From NCBI GenBank assembly GCA_030271035.1, contig JAMBUN010000049.1, positions 27,777-91,776 of the forward strand: DNA of 64,000 nucleotides, in the 5' to 3' direction. Below the pieces are notes generated by a model that worked only from the letters and a program-made list of their open reading frames with translations, made no database searches and had not been told where the DNA came from. Position numbers and translations under genes: made by a program. This stretch comes from Microascus cirrosus. Taxonomy: Eukaryota > Ascomycota > Sordariomycetes > Microascales > Microascaceae. Within the stretch, counting starts at the first letter, position 1; the number at the start of each line of letters is the position of its first letter. Positions 10,913-21,313 of this stretch are shown in pieces.

Positions 10913-12973
10913 GGTTGCGGTCGTTTCGGTGGCGTGCTCAACTCTGTTTCTGTTCCTCGTGTCGATTTCTCGGTGGGAAGGACGAGGAAGGACGAGAACG
11001 CAACTGCTCGGCGGAGAATCGGAGGGAGCTGGAGATATAAAGGAGCCCAGAGCCGGCTGTTCGTTCACCCGGGCTTCGGCCCCGGCTGCGCTGGAGCTTT
11101 CTTGGGGGTTACCCGGGGAGGGTTGATGTGGGGAATATGTGGAGCGGAGGGGCAAAAGATTGGAGCTCGGCAGTGCTCCACCCGAGGGGTCGGCAGTCGC
11201 GCGCGGAAAGGGTCCAGCGGACGCGCTTGCCGGATGCGGCAAATCTACCCGCTCTCTACGGGTTGCTCTGTCACGTCTCCAGGCCGCTGAAGGACTATTG
11301 TGGGACAAAGGATCAACTCATATATTCACGCTCTTCTTCCTCAAATACAAAATGAAAAGGCCGTGATGGCTGCCACTCAATGACAAGAGCGATGAAATAC
11401 ATCACATCTGGACCTTTTTTGTAGGCCTCTAATTATCTCTGTTCAAGCAGACAAATGCTTTGTCATTTATGTGCTGGCTCAAGTGTTTCTTTTAGAAGTT
11501 CTTGCACCTGGTTATGAAATATCTGCAATGGCTGCCCAACAACGACCTCTCCCTTTACATACAGGAGACACCTAGCCACGACGATAAAACGGGTGAGTAT
11601 GCATCGAGCCAAAAAAGCGCCGTCTTGCCGAATCAATTGGTTTCTACAGAGGGAAGGGATTTGGGTGCATATATAAGCCGCTCCTTTGGCGAGTCTTTTC
11701 GATTGAGAGTGTTTATCTTTATCTTATATCGGCAGGAAGGCGTCTCCTTTATGGCTTGATTGATGTCCTTAAAGGCCTGCCATCCAACAGCCGATCGGAA
11801 CCGCTCAAACCCGGTCGCCCTTACCCAGTCCCGATACTGAGAACATCACTTCATTAACCTGTAATTCTCTGGTAGATAATGGCCTAGGTTTGACACCCCT
11901 GCGCTCTCCCTGATACGTTCCCACCAGCCCATTATTCGGGCAGTTGGCAAGTAATAAACCAGCAGCCTATCAACTAGGTTCTATGGGGTCCGGTCAGCAG
12001 TTTTCTCACTCATTTACGCGCGACCTACTACCAAAAGTAGGGAGACGAAGGGGTACTTCCCTCCTCTTCAAGGCGAGGCATATGAACCCGAGGACAAAGG
12101 CAGCCCACGAGAGCATCCCCTCTGTTTTCCTGAACTGGCTTCACCCCGAAACTCCACCGTTCCGCTACACGTCCCCTCTCCCTCCCGGTATATATTCTGG
12201 AATTCCAAAGTACGTATTGATTCGCCTGCATAACCGACACAGGTCCTTCCTAGACTCGAAGCTGCGTATCTGCCACGCCACGCGGAACATATTATCACTC
12301 GCCTTACACCCCTGGGCAAGGATGCCATGTCTGGCTAGAGCTTATTCGTGTTTATTTAGGGAATGCTTGTGTTGTATATTGTAATAGGCGACAGAATATG
12401 AATGGAAAATTCTCCGCCTTGCTGCCCACGTTTATCGCATCATCTTATTTACCCCCTCAGGAACCAGCCCTCCTTTCCAGGGGGATTTCTCCCTAGCTAG
12501 CCTTCGCCGTCTTTTTTTCCTGTTGCGAAACGCCTCAATGAGGCTTAGCGGGTGAGTCTTAAACAGGGCTGTGCCGAAATGGGCTTCTACGCCACCGGCA
12601 CTCTCTTGGTCTTGGCCGGCCGCGCCTAGGTCCAACTGAGCACCTGTAGCACTTATGTGCGTGTTCCTTGTACCAACATGTGCCTCAAAAAGTCCAAAAT
12701 AGCGCCTCCATACGTCTTACGGAGGCGCACCATGCAGCGTTCCCCAAATCCCCATAACTCGCCTGTGAAACTAGTATAGGTGTGCAAGCCCCACTACCTC
12801 AGCCTTCTCCCCTCTGCATCTGCGTCTGCCTAATATGCAAGCGGGAACTTTCCCAGCTTATATTAGCAAAGTCGCACCGAGAAGGCAAATCCGCGAATAC
12901 CCCAGTCTTTTCTTCTCTTCATACCCTTATCTCATCCCACTGCCGATCTCTTCAACTTCTGGGGCAAGCAACG
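10913..12973. other. Divergent intergenic region
   Basis: This is the shared upstream region of the thiolase (leftward) and the cyclotransferase-like gene (rightward). Several short frames occur on both strands, but most use non-ATG starts and none has recognisable domains. The stretch before 12974 is pyrimidine-rich, as in a fungal leader. Confidence 0.5.
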
Positions 12974-13789
12974 ATGGCCCAGCCACAACAGCCCTCACCC
13001 GAGGAACCGACCCTCTACTTCGCCTTCGGCAGCAACCTTTCCCTCACCCAGATGGCCGCCCGCTGCCCGCGGAGCCTCTACATCGGGCGCGCCCTCCTCC
13101 ACAACTATCGCTGGCAGATCAACACGCGCGGCTTCGCCAACATCTTTCCTTCGCGCGGCCACTCCGTCCAGGGCCTCGTCTACCAGATCGACCCGACCGA
13201 CGAGGTAAGCCTCGACCGCAGCGAGGGCGTCGCGCGGGCGTGCTATGCCAAGGGCCGGTGTAACGTGGAGCTTTACCCGGCGCCGTCGGAGCTCTACCGA
13301 CGGCCGGTGGCGTGGATTGTGGGCAAGGGCGGGCCGTGCGCAGTGCTCAAGAGGGCGCTGCTCCGGGGCGGCGGCGAGCGCGACATCACCGAGGCCGGAC
13401 CTTTACACGACACGAGGGTGCTGGTTTACATCGACCCAGTCAGGGTTAACTGGGGGGAGCCGCGCGAGGAATACGTCGGGCGGATCAACGCCGGCATCCG
13501 GGACGCGGTCACGCTGGGGGTGAGCCGCAGGTACTTTGCCGAGGTTGTGAGGCCGTTGGTACCGGGGGAGGCTCTAGGGCCGACGAGTGATCAGGAGCGC
13601 GCCGGAGGTGAGGCGGGCGAGGGGAGGAGAAGGCGCTCTGGAGGGGATACTGCGGAGAGGAGGAATCGGGGAAGGAGGGATCAGGAGAGAGGTCGCAGGA
13701 GAAGTCGGCGGGTGACGTTCGCGGAGTACATTTGGCGACCGATATGGCCCCAGAGACGACCTAGGGATAGAAGACACTCGGTAACGTAG
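12974..13789 (+). CDS. Gamma-glutamylcyclotransferase-like protein with basic tail
   Basis: This single exon encodes 271 residues. Residues 14-21 carry the hallmark YFAFGSNL, the gamma-glutamyl-binding loop of the GGCT/AIG2 fold. A second conserved block, SLDRSEGV, supplies the expected catalytic acid Glu84. Members release 5-oxoproline from gamma-glutamyl peptides, in glutathione turnover. The fold ends near residue 190. The remaining 80 residues are Arg-, Gly- and Glu-rich and probably disordered, ending in a short Trp/Pro/Arg-rich segment. The start is the ATG at 12974, four residues before a Gln/Pro-rich lead-in; the frame is open to 12782 but that part lacks an ATG and any domain. Substrate specificity cannot be told. 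Confidence 0.85.
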   Translation: MAQPQQPSPEEPTLYFAFGSNLSLTQMAARCPRSLYIGRALLHNYRWQINTRGFANIFPSRGHSVQGLVYQIDPTDEVSLDRSEGVARACYAKGRCNVELYPAPSELYRRPVAWIVGKGGPCAVLKRALLRGGGERDITEAGPLHDTRVLVYIDPVRVNWGEPREEYVGRINAGIRDAVTLGVSRRYFAEVVRPLVPGEALGPTSDQERAGGEAGEGRRRRSGGDTAERRNRGRRDQERGRRRSRRVTFAEYIWRPIWPQRRPRDRRHSVT

Positions 13790-14192
13790 AGCCCGAGAAA
13801 CCGTTTTACCAGGGGGATGAGCTTAAGTTCGGAATTTGCGCATCCACACAGACCTCACAAGATAAAATACCAGCCTCGAAACTTAATTCACAGTAGTATT
13901 CCTGAAGGAGCTGCTCGCCCCATCTCCTGCACCACACCCTCCACATCCGATACGTCGTCTAGCGCCACGCGGATTAATAGATAATAAGACTTCGTTACGC
14001 AACAATTCCTAGCTGAGCAGGTTACTACGTAGTTGGCCAAGAGTAGTTTCGAGGCGATGCCCGGGGACTGGCTTGCTCTCGGCAAGTCCCAACCAAGTCT
14101 TCGTCTTGTCCAAACCTCCTCCAACAACGCTGTTGTTTCTTCGCAATCCGATAAGCCTGAAGTAAAGGGGACCATCATAGTCCATACCTACC
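13790..14192. other. Intergenic, no gene seen
   Basis: This is the 3' region of the cyclotransferase gene and the former promoter of the Hsp70-like pseudogene. No coding signal was seen. Confidence 0.5.
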
Positions 14193-14978
14193 ATGACAGA
14201 GCGACGGGTGGTCATAGCGTTTGACTTTGGGATGACGGACTCGGGGGTCGCCCGGTCGGAGACAGGCCGTGTAGGTCCTTCCACATCCAGAAATCGGTTC
14301 TCCGAACTAAGCCTTTTCCAGCCTGACCACCAAACCATCGTCGACGTATGATCACATAGCAGCTGGGAGGTACAGAGCAGCCCAAAGTCCCCACCGAGGT
14401 GCGGGTCGTCCAAGCCGGATACCAATAGGGATTCGAAATCTCAGAGGGCAGCAAGCGCATCCGAAATTCTAGTTGTGAGAAAACGACGGTCGCCGTACGG
14501 AGATTACTCAGTGAGACGAGGTCCTCCTTACAGACACCTTCTCTTAGGAAGCTCAGTGACCCGTCGAATGTAGGCCAGGGGTGCTTGCCGGAGGAGCGGA
14601 CGACGGAGTATTTGAAGAATCTCTACGCGCATTCGATGAACATCATCAAGACAAGCCTGACTGCCGATGTGATCGCTTCCGTACCGATCGACTTTGTCGT
14701 CATTGTCCCAGCCATCTGGTCTGACCAGGCGAAGCAGGCGACAAAGCGGCTGCCAAGAAGGCTGGCTTCAAGAGGTAAAAGGCCCTCTACCTTGTTTCCG
14801 AGCCGATACAGGCAACCCCTATCCACCCCCTTCCCCTTCTATTCGTAACGAGTATGAAATCTTCGAAACTGATCTCGTAGTGATAGGAGGCGGCGGCGTC
14901 GACGCCCGGGACGGAGGTCCTGACGCGCTCACGAGGTGGGCCTTTACATGTTTTTGTCAAGATGCAGTGCGTAGCTAG
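14193..14978 (+). pseudogene. Decayed Hsp70-family (fungal Hsp70-like) gene, N-terminal part
   Basis: Three frames together spell the start of an Hsp70-like ATPase domain. The ATG at 14193 opens VVIAFDFGMTDSGVA, the first phosphate-binding loop, where the usual form is FDFGTTxSGVA. About 170 bases later a second frame reads PTEVR then GYQ-stop-GFEI, where a Trp is expected at the stop (TGG to TAG). From 14585 a frame reads EYLKNLYAHSM and FVVIVPAIWSDQAKQATK, the VPA.W...A conserved segment, then after a frameshift LYLVSEPIQA. Near 14870 LVVIGGGGVDA corresponds to the second phosphate loop. The C-terminal half is absent. At least one nonsense codon and two frameshifts make it non-functional. 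GC content looks ordinary, so heavy RIP is not the obvious cause. Confidence 0.7.
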
Positions 14979-15336
14979 GACGTGAATATATGGGGGAGAC
15001 AGGAAACCGTCATGAAGGCAGGGCGTGCAAGCTCAGCTCCCTGTTTTTGGCTCGCCCAGGAGGCGATGGCTGGCCATATGGCGGACCATGCAGTGACGAA
15101 GACGGCGTGCTTTTGTGTCGTGGTCCAGCGCAGAGCGCGTGCCACCAGAGACAGACGAGTAATACGATAATGACAGCACGCGCGCACCGCGGCTCAACGT
15201 ATCCATTCTTCTCTAACCAGTAGCATGTCATTTTCCCTAGCCCACATAACCATCGTTGAACGGGTAGCCGTAGCCGCAAGACACCAACACCGACGCCCTA
15301 GAATCCCACAATCTCCCATACCGTATCCCAAACATC
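14979..15336. other. Intergenic, with a short duplication at 15315-15355
   Basis: No gene seen. The motif ATACCGTATCCCA occurs twice about 23 bases apart. One copy holds the last codons and stop of the neighbouring coiled-coil gene and the other lies just beyond it, suggesting a small local duplication. Confidence 0.5.
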
Positions 15337-16866
15337 CTAATACCGTATCCCAAGTCCCAATCTCTCCTGCACCCTCGGTCTCTTTGTCGGGCTTCCCTCC
15401 CCTCTACCCTCGCTAATCCTCCTCTTCTCGACGCCCTCCGCCCGCTCGAAGCTGGCCCCATCCCTCCTCAGCATCTCCGAGGCTGCAGTGCTCGCCTGAC
15501 TCTGGGCCACATCTACCTCTTCCCCTTCTGGAATCCTGCTCGCGCCTGATAGCCGCGAAAGCGAGGAGCTAGCCTTTTGCACGGAGGCTAATGCTTGTCG
15601 CGCGAGTTCCTCGTTGTCGGGTACAGAAATGGTGGACTCCCTGCTCCGCCGCTCCTCCTCGCGGCGAGGCGAGTCAGGTAGGAGCCTCCTCCCGCCGATA
15701 TGTCGGGGTTCCGTCCTCGGCGCGAGCTGCACGGAGGGGAGGAGGGCGCCGGGCCGCGGAGCCGTAGGAGTGGTGGGCAATGAGGAAAGCGATTGCACGT
15801 TGCGCGTGTGCTTCGACGGCGGCCGCGGCGCCGCCTTCTTCCCCGTCGTAGGCGTCGACGGCGCGCTGTTATTTTCCTGGCTGAGAACCTGCAGCAGGGC
15901 ATCGAACCGGTGCTGGTCCGGCTTCCCATGCGCCGGTCTCGGCGTCCCCTTCGGCGTCCCCCTATTCTGGGACGAGCCGCCCTGCTTCGGCGTCAGCACC
16001 CCATGGAAGATGCCCCCGGGACTGCACAGCATGTTAAAGTGCTCCCTGTTCTCCCGTATCCGTATCCTCAGCTGCTGCCGATCGTCCCTGAGCCTGCAAA
16101 TCTCGTCCTCCTGCTGTTGAATTACCTTCTTGGCCAGCCGTAGCCTCCTCTCCAGGTGCTCCACCTCCCCTGCCGCCTCCTCGTACATCGCCTTTGCCTG
16201 TAGGTACTTGCTCCTTGCCGACTCTGTTGCGGCGCTCAGCTCCCTGCGTGCCTGCCGCGCGCTCTCCCCGTCGCGGAGGGCCTCGACCTCACGACGTGCC
16301 ATGTCGTGCTCGACGGCAGCGCGCTTGGCGTCCTCGCCCGCCTGCAGGGACGCGAGATTCAGCTGCAGCTTGTAGTGCGCCGTCTCCATCTTTAGACGCG
16401 AATTCTCGGCGATGGACTCCTGCATCATAGCCCGCAAAGCGTCTGGCGCCGCCTCGCGGACCTCCTGGGGGGTAGGCGGCACGTACTCGCCTGAGGGGAT
16501 GGTAGCGCGGCGGGCAGTGGCCTGCGGGACGGTTGTGGGGGGCGAGAAGAGGGCTGAGCGCTGCGAGGATGACGGGCCGTGTGCGTTCGCCGGGGGGTTT
16601 GCGGCAGCATTGGCGAGGATCTGGGTGGAGGGCGGCGGAGTGAGGGAGGAGGGGACGGCGTCGGGGCGGTCGTCGTTGGCTTCGGTCTTGAAGGAGACGC
16701 TGGGGTCGATGGGTGAGCCCGGGTCCTCAGTTGAGGGGAGGGCGACCTGCGAGGAGGGCAGCATATCGGCGGGCGGCGGCGTGGCCGGGATGACGTCGTT
16801 GGAGTTCATTCCGCCCACAATAATGGTTTCGTTGGAGGGTAATAGCTCGTCGGCGTCGGGGGCCAT
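15337..16866 (-). CDS. Coiled-coil protein of unknown function, conserved-looking
   Basis: An intronless gene encodes 509 residues, starting at the ATG at 16866. Residues 1-150 are Pro/Ser/Thr-rich and acidic, probably disordered. From about 155 to 285 there is a long charged helix with heptad character (segments such as EDAKRAAVEHDMARREVEAL and HLERRLRLAKKVIQQQEDEI), predicted as a coiled coil. A conserved-looking block HFNMLCSPGGIFHG follows, then a basic, Ser/Pro-rich tail ending near SPTKRPRVQERLG, which could serve as a nuclear localisation signal. No enzyme motif is present. The plan fits a scaffold or nuclear protein of filamentous fungi, but I cannot name it. Confidence 0.75.
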   Translation of the reverse strand: MAPDADELLPSNETIIVGGMNSNDVIPATPPPADMLPSSQVALPSTEDPGSPIDPSVSFKTEANDDRPDAVPSSLTPPPSTQILANAAANPPANAHGPSSSQRSALFSPPTTVPQATARRATIPSGEYVPPTPQEVREAAPDALRAMMQESIAENSRLKMETAHYKLQLNLASLQAGEDAKRAAVEHDMARREVEALRDGESARQARRELSAATESARSKYLQAKAMYEEAAGEVEHLERRLRLAKKVIQQQEDEICRLRDDRQQLRIRIRENREHFNMLCSPGGIFHGVLTPKQGGSSQNRGTPKGTPRPAHGKPDQHRFDALLQVLSQENNSAPSTPTTGKKAAPRPPSKHTRNVQSLSSLPTTPTAPRPGALLPSVQLAPRTEPRHIGGRRLLPDSPRREEERRSRESTISVPDNEELARQALASVQKASSSLSRLSGASRIPEGEEVDVAQSQASTAASEMLRRDGASFERAEGVEKRRISEGRGEGSPTKRPRVQERLGLGIRY

Positions 16867-17766
16867 CACTGTCGAACTCTCGACGGGCTGCGTGAATATG
16901 GACGATGCTCAAACAAGAGTCGAGCGCGTCCAACTGATATAGTCAAATGGGACGTTCTTGTGCGACGTGGAATTGGGCGGCAGGGGGAATAGGAGTTTTG
17001 CAGATGGAAGCGAAGCTTCAATTCGACGTGTGTTCTGCGGTGGATAGGGGGGCGGAATGTTTGGAATATGGGCGATGCTCGCTGCCGTTGTGGAGTCTGA
17101 GGGGTTCGCGCCGCCTCGTGCCAATCGGTCCACGTCAGTGCCTACGCTGTCGTGGCAAGCTTCAGGCACATGAAACAATAAAGGTCGGGCGACGAGATAA
17201 AAGAACTTTTCTGACAAGCGCGGTCCAAAACAAACAACGGTGGAATCAGCGAAGAGGGTGAGAGGAGAGGATCGTGGGTTTCTGGCTAGGAATTGTCCGT
17301 AGGTCGCGACAAGCCCCAGCCTTTCGCAAATTCACGTTTTTGGCGCGAGGTTGGAGGCTGGGCAGGGCTAATTTTGGCGGTGGCAGGGGGGAAGGGAGGC
17401 GCGGCTGGTTGCTGGGTTAGCCTAGTGATCGACAGGGTCGGGGGTCACGGGGGAAGTTTATGCGGGTCGAGACAGGTGGTCGCAGGTGATGCGATCCAAC
17501 GGGCCGCACAGGCCCATTCACATGGAAGGCCCCCACTCATAGCTTTGTCCAGCAACCGTGCTACCCTCGAATTGGTCGGTGGAGATCACCACCTCTGCGA
17601 GGTCAAATACCGCGTGTCCCCGGGATCAAAACTTGAAAGCAGACCGCGGGCTCGCCATGTACGGAGCCCACGCATTAGCATTACTTCAACCACCTGACCA
17701 TGCCGCTCGAACTCCCTGCTACTCTTTCACCCCGTCGTCCGGAACCCCCAACTCCACGAGACAGTC
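16867..17766. other. Intergenic, promoter of the coiled-coil gene
   Basis: This lies upstream of the coiled-coil gene and downstream of the esterase, both on the minus strand. Only short unsupported frames occur. Confidence 0.5.
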
Positions 17767-18552
17767 TCACCCGCCGCTCAGGACGTGCCCATCCCGTCCG
17801 ATCTGGAAGACGCTCCTCAGGAACTGTGCCACGTCCTCAGCTCCGGCCGGCCAGTTCAACCAGTGGCCTCCCGTCGGGTACTCTTTCCAAGTGACCTGTC
17901 CACCCCACTCGACCAGCCTGTCTCTCAGCTCTCTCCCAGCTTCTACCGGTACGAGCGGATCATCGACGCAGTGTTCTAGAAGCACCGGCGTACCCTTGAA
18001 TACGTCGTCCACCTCATCTGACCCGTCTATGCCGGCCTCCGCCCTCGTCTCACCCAACGATTCCCTCGCAAGGTACAGCCTACACGAAAAGCCAATGACG
18101 CCCCCAATCCTCCCTTGCCCCGTCGAATCTAGACTCAATAGCGTATGCACAGCCGTCGCGCCCCCCTGACTTATCCCCGCCAGCACTACCCTCTCCCAGT
18201 TCCCTAACAGCTCTCCCTCCTCCCTCACAAGTCTCCTCACCCTCCCGACGCTCTCCTTCAGCCCCGCCCTCTGCACCTCCTCCTTATGCGCTGGGTCCCG
18301 CATGTCCCACACATCGAACCACTAGTACGTCTTGTCTCCAGAAGACGCACGCGCGCGGAGAGGCGCCTGTGGGAAGACCCACCGGAAGGACGGGAACATC
18401 TCAAACAAGGAGCGCGAGCGGGCGTCGGAGAAGTGGTGGAGCCCCTCGGCGAGCGCGCGGGCCGTGTCGCCGCGGCCGTGGAGGAAGATGACGGTGTGGG
18501 TGTGTGGGCGTCGGGAGGGAGGCACCACCAGGAGCGGGCCCGGCAGGTCCAT
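17767..18552 (-). pseudogene. Acyl-protein thioesterase/carboxylesterase-like gene with one in-frame stop
   Basis: One reading frame runs from the ATG at 18552 to the TGA at 17767, broken only by a TAG at 18324-18322. The 76 residues before the stop hold the alpha/beta-hydrolase opening VIFLHGRGDTA and the conserved WVFPQAPLR. After it come WFDVWDMRD, the nucleophile elbow GISQGGA, the acid in VDDPLVP and the His in GGHWLN. All catalytic residues of the phospholipase/carboxylesterase family (LYPLA-like) are therefore intact, about 260 residues in total. The stop falls just before WFD, where a Gln or similar residue would be expected, so CAG to TAG is the simplest change. Options are a recent null allele, a sequencing error or readthrough. 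The downstream part could restart at the Met in VWDM but would lack the oxyanion loop. Confidence 0.75.
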
Positions 18553-20286
18553 TCCCGCGGCCTCTCTTTTTTGGGTGAGTGTGGAGTAGCTTCTCGTACA
18601 GCTTCAGCGGCCAAGCTTCGGTTTTCTCTTCCAATGCCGGATTCTAGGAGGTAAAGAGTAATGAGTGAAGAAGCAAGCTTCGGAAACGACGGGGTCGCGG
18701 GATCAGATCATCGGGATCGCAAGAACGAGGGGTAAGGGAAAGATTATGAGCCCTTGCACACCTTCCTCGTGGGACCCCACCATCTTAAATAGGACGGGGA
18801 ATCGGGTTGTTCATACAGCCCGCTGCGACAGAGACGTGCGCCTGTCTTCCTCGTACTAGACTTTTTTTTTTTCGTGTCCCTGCTACCCAGAAAGCCTCAT
18901 CCTGCGAGAAGAAACTGCATGTGGGTTTTTGGAAGCCAGTGGGGGTTGGGTGCCACAGGTGTAGCGGGCTTCGTATTTTGAGAGATGCGCCCGCCGGTTG
19001 GGGAAAGGGATCCAGTCAGAGCAGAGGGCGTTCGGATGGGCGGTGTTACCCTGCATATTCGTGGCGGCGCACCGACATTGGCGATCTCGGCGATATGCGG
19101 GGCTGTTTTTCGACGGAACGCGGGGGAGCGTTAGCCCGAGGTGAGAGGGCCGGTATGTGAGCTGTAGGATGTCAAGCAGAGCGGGTCCGACATTGTTCGT
19201 TAATTGTGATGATATTAGCCTTCTGGACAAACATGATGTCCATCACTAGTGGAGGAGAGGTGGTTCCGGACGAGGGCGCCATCCGGCGTGGAGCCAGCGA
19301 AGGCCGGACATCACGGAGCGATCACCGGACAATCCGACCCCACTATCCCGCGTGCTGGCAGCGGCCACACCATCGCGGGATTCAGCTGAATACTTAATTA
19401 GTGGTCCCCAGGACAATGCACCACCCCGCAAAGAGCGATCGGATCGGGCCGGATTGACCCTCCCTTCCAGGTCTCGCTGGCCGCGTCAAGCCCCCGCTCT
19501 CAGGCCTCCACCGTTGTCGGAGAGGATACGAAAAGGCTATTCTCGTAGAAACAGCAGCAGACCATATTCCCGCCTGTGAGGGATCCCCGCCATCTGACAT
19601 GCGTATGCAGGGCTTAGCGGCCCGTCTAAGCCGGGATGTGCGCCCTGGCAAACCTTCACTTCCGTTGCGTCGATAATATCGGGTTTCTCGTCACTAAACT
19701 TGTGGTATACAGCGTGTCCATCCACGTAATGTAGGACAAGTAGCGATAGCATTTCCGTTACAGTATAAATAGGAGACTCGTTGTGCTCATTTGGAGGCGG
19801 AGGATCACTCGTAAGGTGTCTATCTGCAAGGGAGTCAGTTCGCTTATGTGGTGTACCGAGGACTAAGTGAGATTCAAGCAAGGATGCTAAGAGCCCGTAA
19901 AGAATGTCCACCCTCTAGTCGGGTTTGGCGAAGTGGAGGTCAGAAAAAGTCGTTTCGACGACGGGATTGTAATAGAAACTGGCTTTGTGGTTTGTGTCAA
20001 GTCGAGAGAGAGTTCTAATGGGCCGTCTCCCAAGCATGGTACCAGTATTCATTTCATCCGAGAACCCCCTAGAGAATCAGTCAAGCGCTAACACAAAAGA
20101 GATGGAACTCCGGCAAGTTCATTTTCTTATAACAGTTTTGTCCTATAACTGGTGTTTGTCCTAAAACCAATAATAAATTGCCCATTATGGGTATTCGCTC
20201 CAAGGAACCGGTTCACAAACACAATCGAGCAATCAAAAATATACCGCACCACGGTCAACTAGTCCACCCATGAGACCCAAACAGAC
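18553..20286. other. Intergenic, no convincing gene
   Basis: This holds the esterase promoter side and the 3' side of the membrane-protein gene. A run of about 12 T occurs near 18860. A minus-strand frame at 19537-19911 is preceded by an in-frame stop, starts with GTG and has no recognisable domain. The last 300 bases are richer in A and T. Confidence 0.5.
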
Positions 20287-21313
20287 CTACCGCCCCGTAT
20301 CCTGCCTCGCAATCTCCTCCCTAAACACGTTCCCGCCAGCCCTCGGCGGCGGCGGCGAAACAGGCGACTCGCCCAGATCAAACCCCTCCTTTCCGCCCCT
20401 AGCTGCCCTGCTCTTCCCAACCCCATACCCCTGCCCCGACCGCCTCCTAATCCTCGACAGTATCAACTTATCCTTATTCCGCCTCCACAGCCACCACACG
20501 CCCAAGCCAACCAACAACAACCCAACTACAACCGGCACCGCTACAGCAGCAGGATGCGGTCCCTTCCGCCCATGCTCCTCTTCAGCCACGACGATGTTAA
20601 TGTCCGCGCGTACGATGTTGATCCGTGGCCCCGGGATTTCTTTAAGCTCGCCCTCGTCGTCATTGTAGGCCATGATTAGGCGTACGGGCTTCTGGACTTC
20701 TTGGCCGAGCAGAAAAGACTCGCGGATCGTGAGGGGCAGATAGCCCTGCCCCGCGGGAACGGGGACAGAGTTCATAATGCGTCGGCCTGAGGGGAGGTAG
20801 TTCGCCGTTACATTGACGAGCTCGTCGCGGGTGTCCTCGCCGAAAAAGGTTCTATCCCAAGTGACTGCGGAAACCCCATCAGCCACCTCCTACTCATCAA
20901 ACTGCGTAGGAAGAACTAGGAAAGGGAAACTTACCATAATACGTCCGTCCAATACTCAAATCGCTCCCCGCCCTAGGCTCGCAAAACGGCCCATCCTTCC
21001 CCACCCGGTTATGACATACCGCGAACAACCCGCCTGCCCCATCTGTCGCACTCGCCTCGGGCGGCGGTGGCGATCCTGTGCTCGTCGTGACGGCCTCGTC
21101 GCTCGAGACGATAAAGATAGAGCCTGTAAGCATGTACGGCGCGCCGGAGACTGTGCGGACGGCACCGTCTGAGGTGGTCACGGAGGGGGTGAGGGTGTGC
21201 GGGCTGCCGGAGGCGTCGATTGTCACCCAGTCGTTTACCGCGGCGCGGGGGAGGAGGGCTGGGTTGGCGGCCGTGAGCGCGCCGAGGAATGGGAGCAAGC
21301 TGAGGAGTCGCAT
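20287..21313 (-). CDS. Type I single-pass membrane protein, secreted ectodomain, function unknown
   Basis: Two exons, 21313-20935 and 20864-20287, are joined across a 70-base intron (GTAAGT donor, CCGCAG acceptor) and encode 318 residues. Other nearby acceptors give stops, so this splice is the only one that keeps the frame. A signal peptide is clear at residues 1-16 (MRLLSLLPFLGALTAA). The ectodomain contains two Cys (CHN and CEP) and Asn-linked sites such as NVT. A membrane helix spans about 231-253, followed at once by the stop-transfer WRRNKDK and a basic, Gly/Pro-rich cytoplasmic tail. The shape suits a cell-wall sensor or surface protein, but no WSC or other named domain is visible. The ATG at 21313 was chosen over one at 21400 because it places the signal peptide first. 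Confidence 0.78.

Noticed and set aside
10913..11308. In-frame N-terminal extension of the thiolase by 132 codons
   Set aside because: The extension is Pro/Ser/Arg-rich without thiolase features and lies over the promoter; MALPRG at 10912 matches the expected start and length.
19537..19911. Minus-strand frame of 124 residues
   Set aside because: GTG start, in-frame stop just upstream, no recognised domain; not enough to call a gene.
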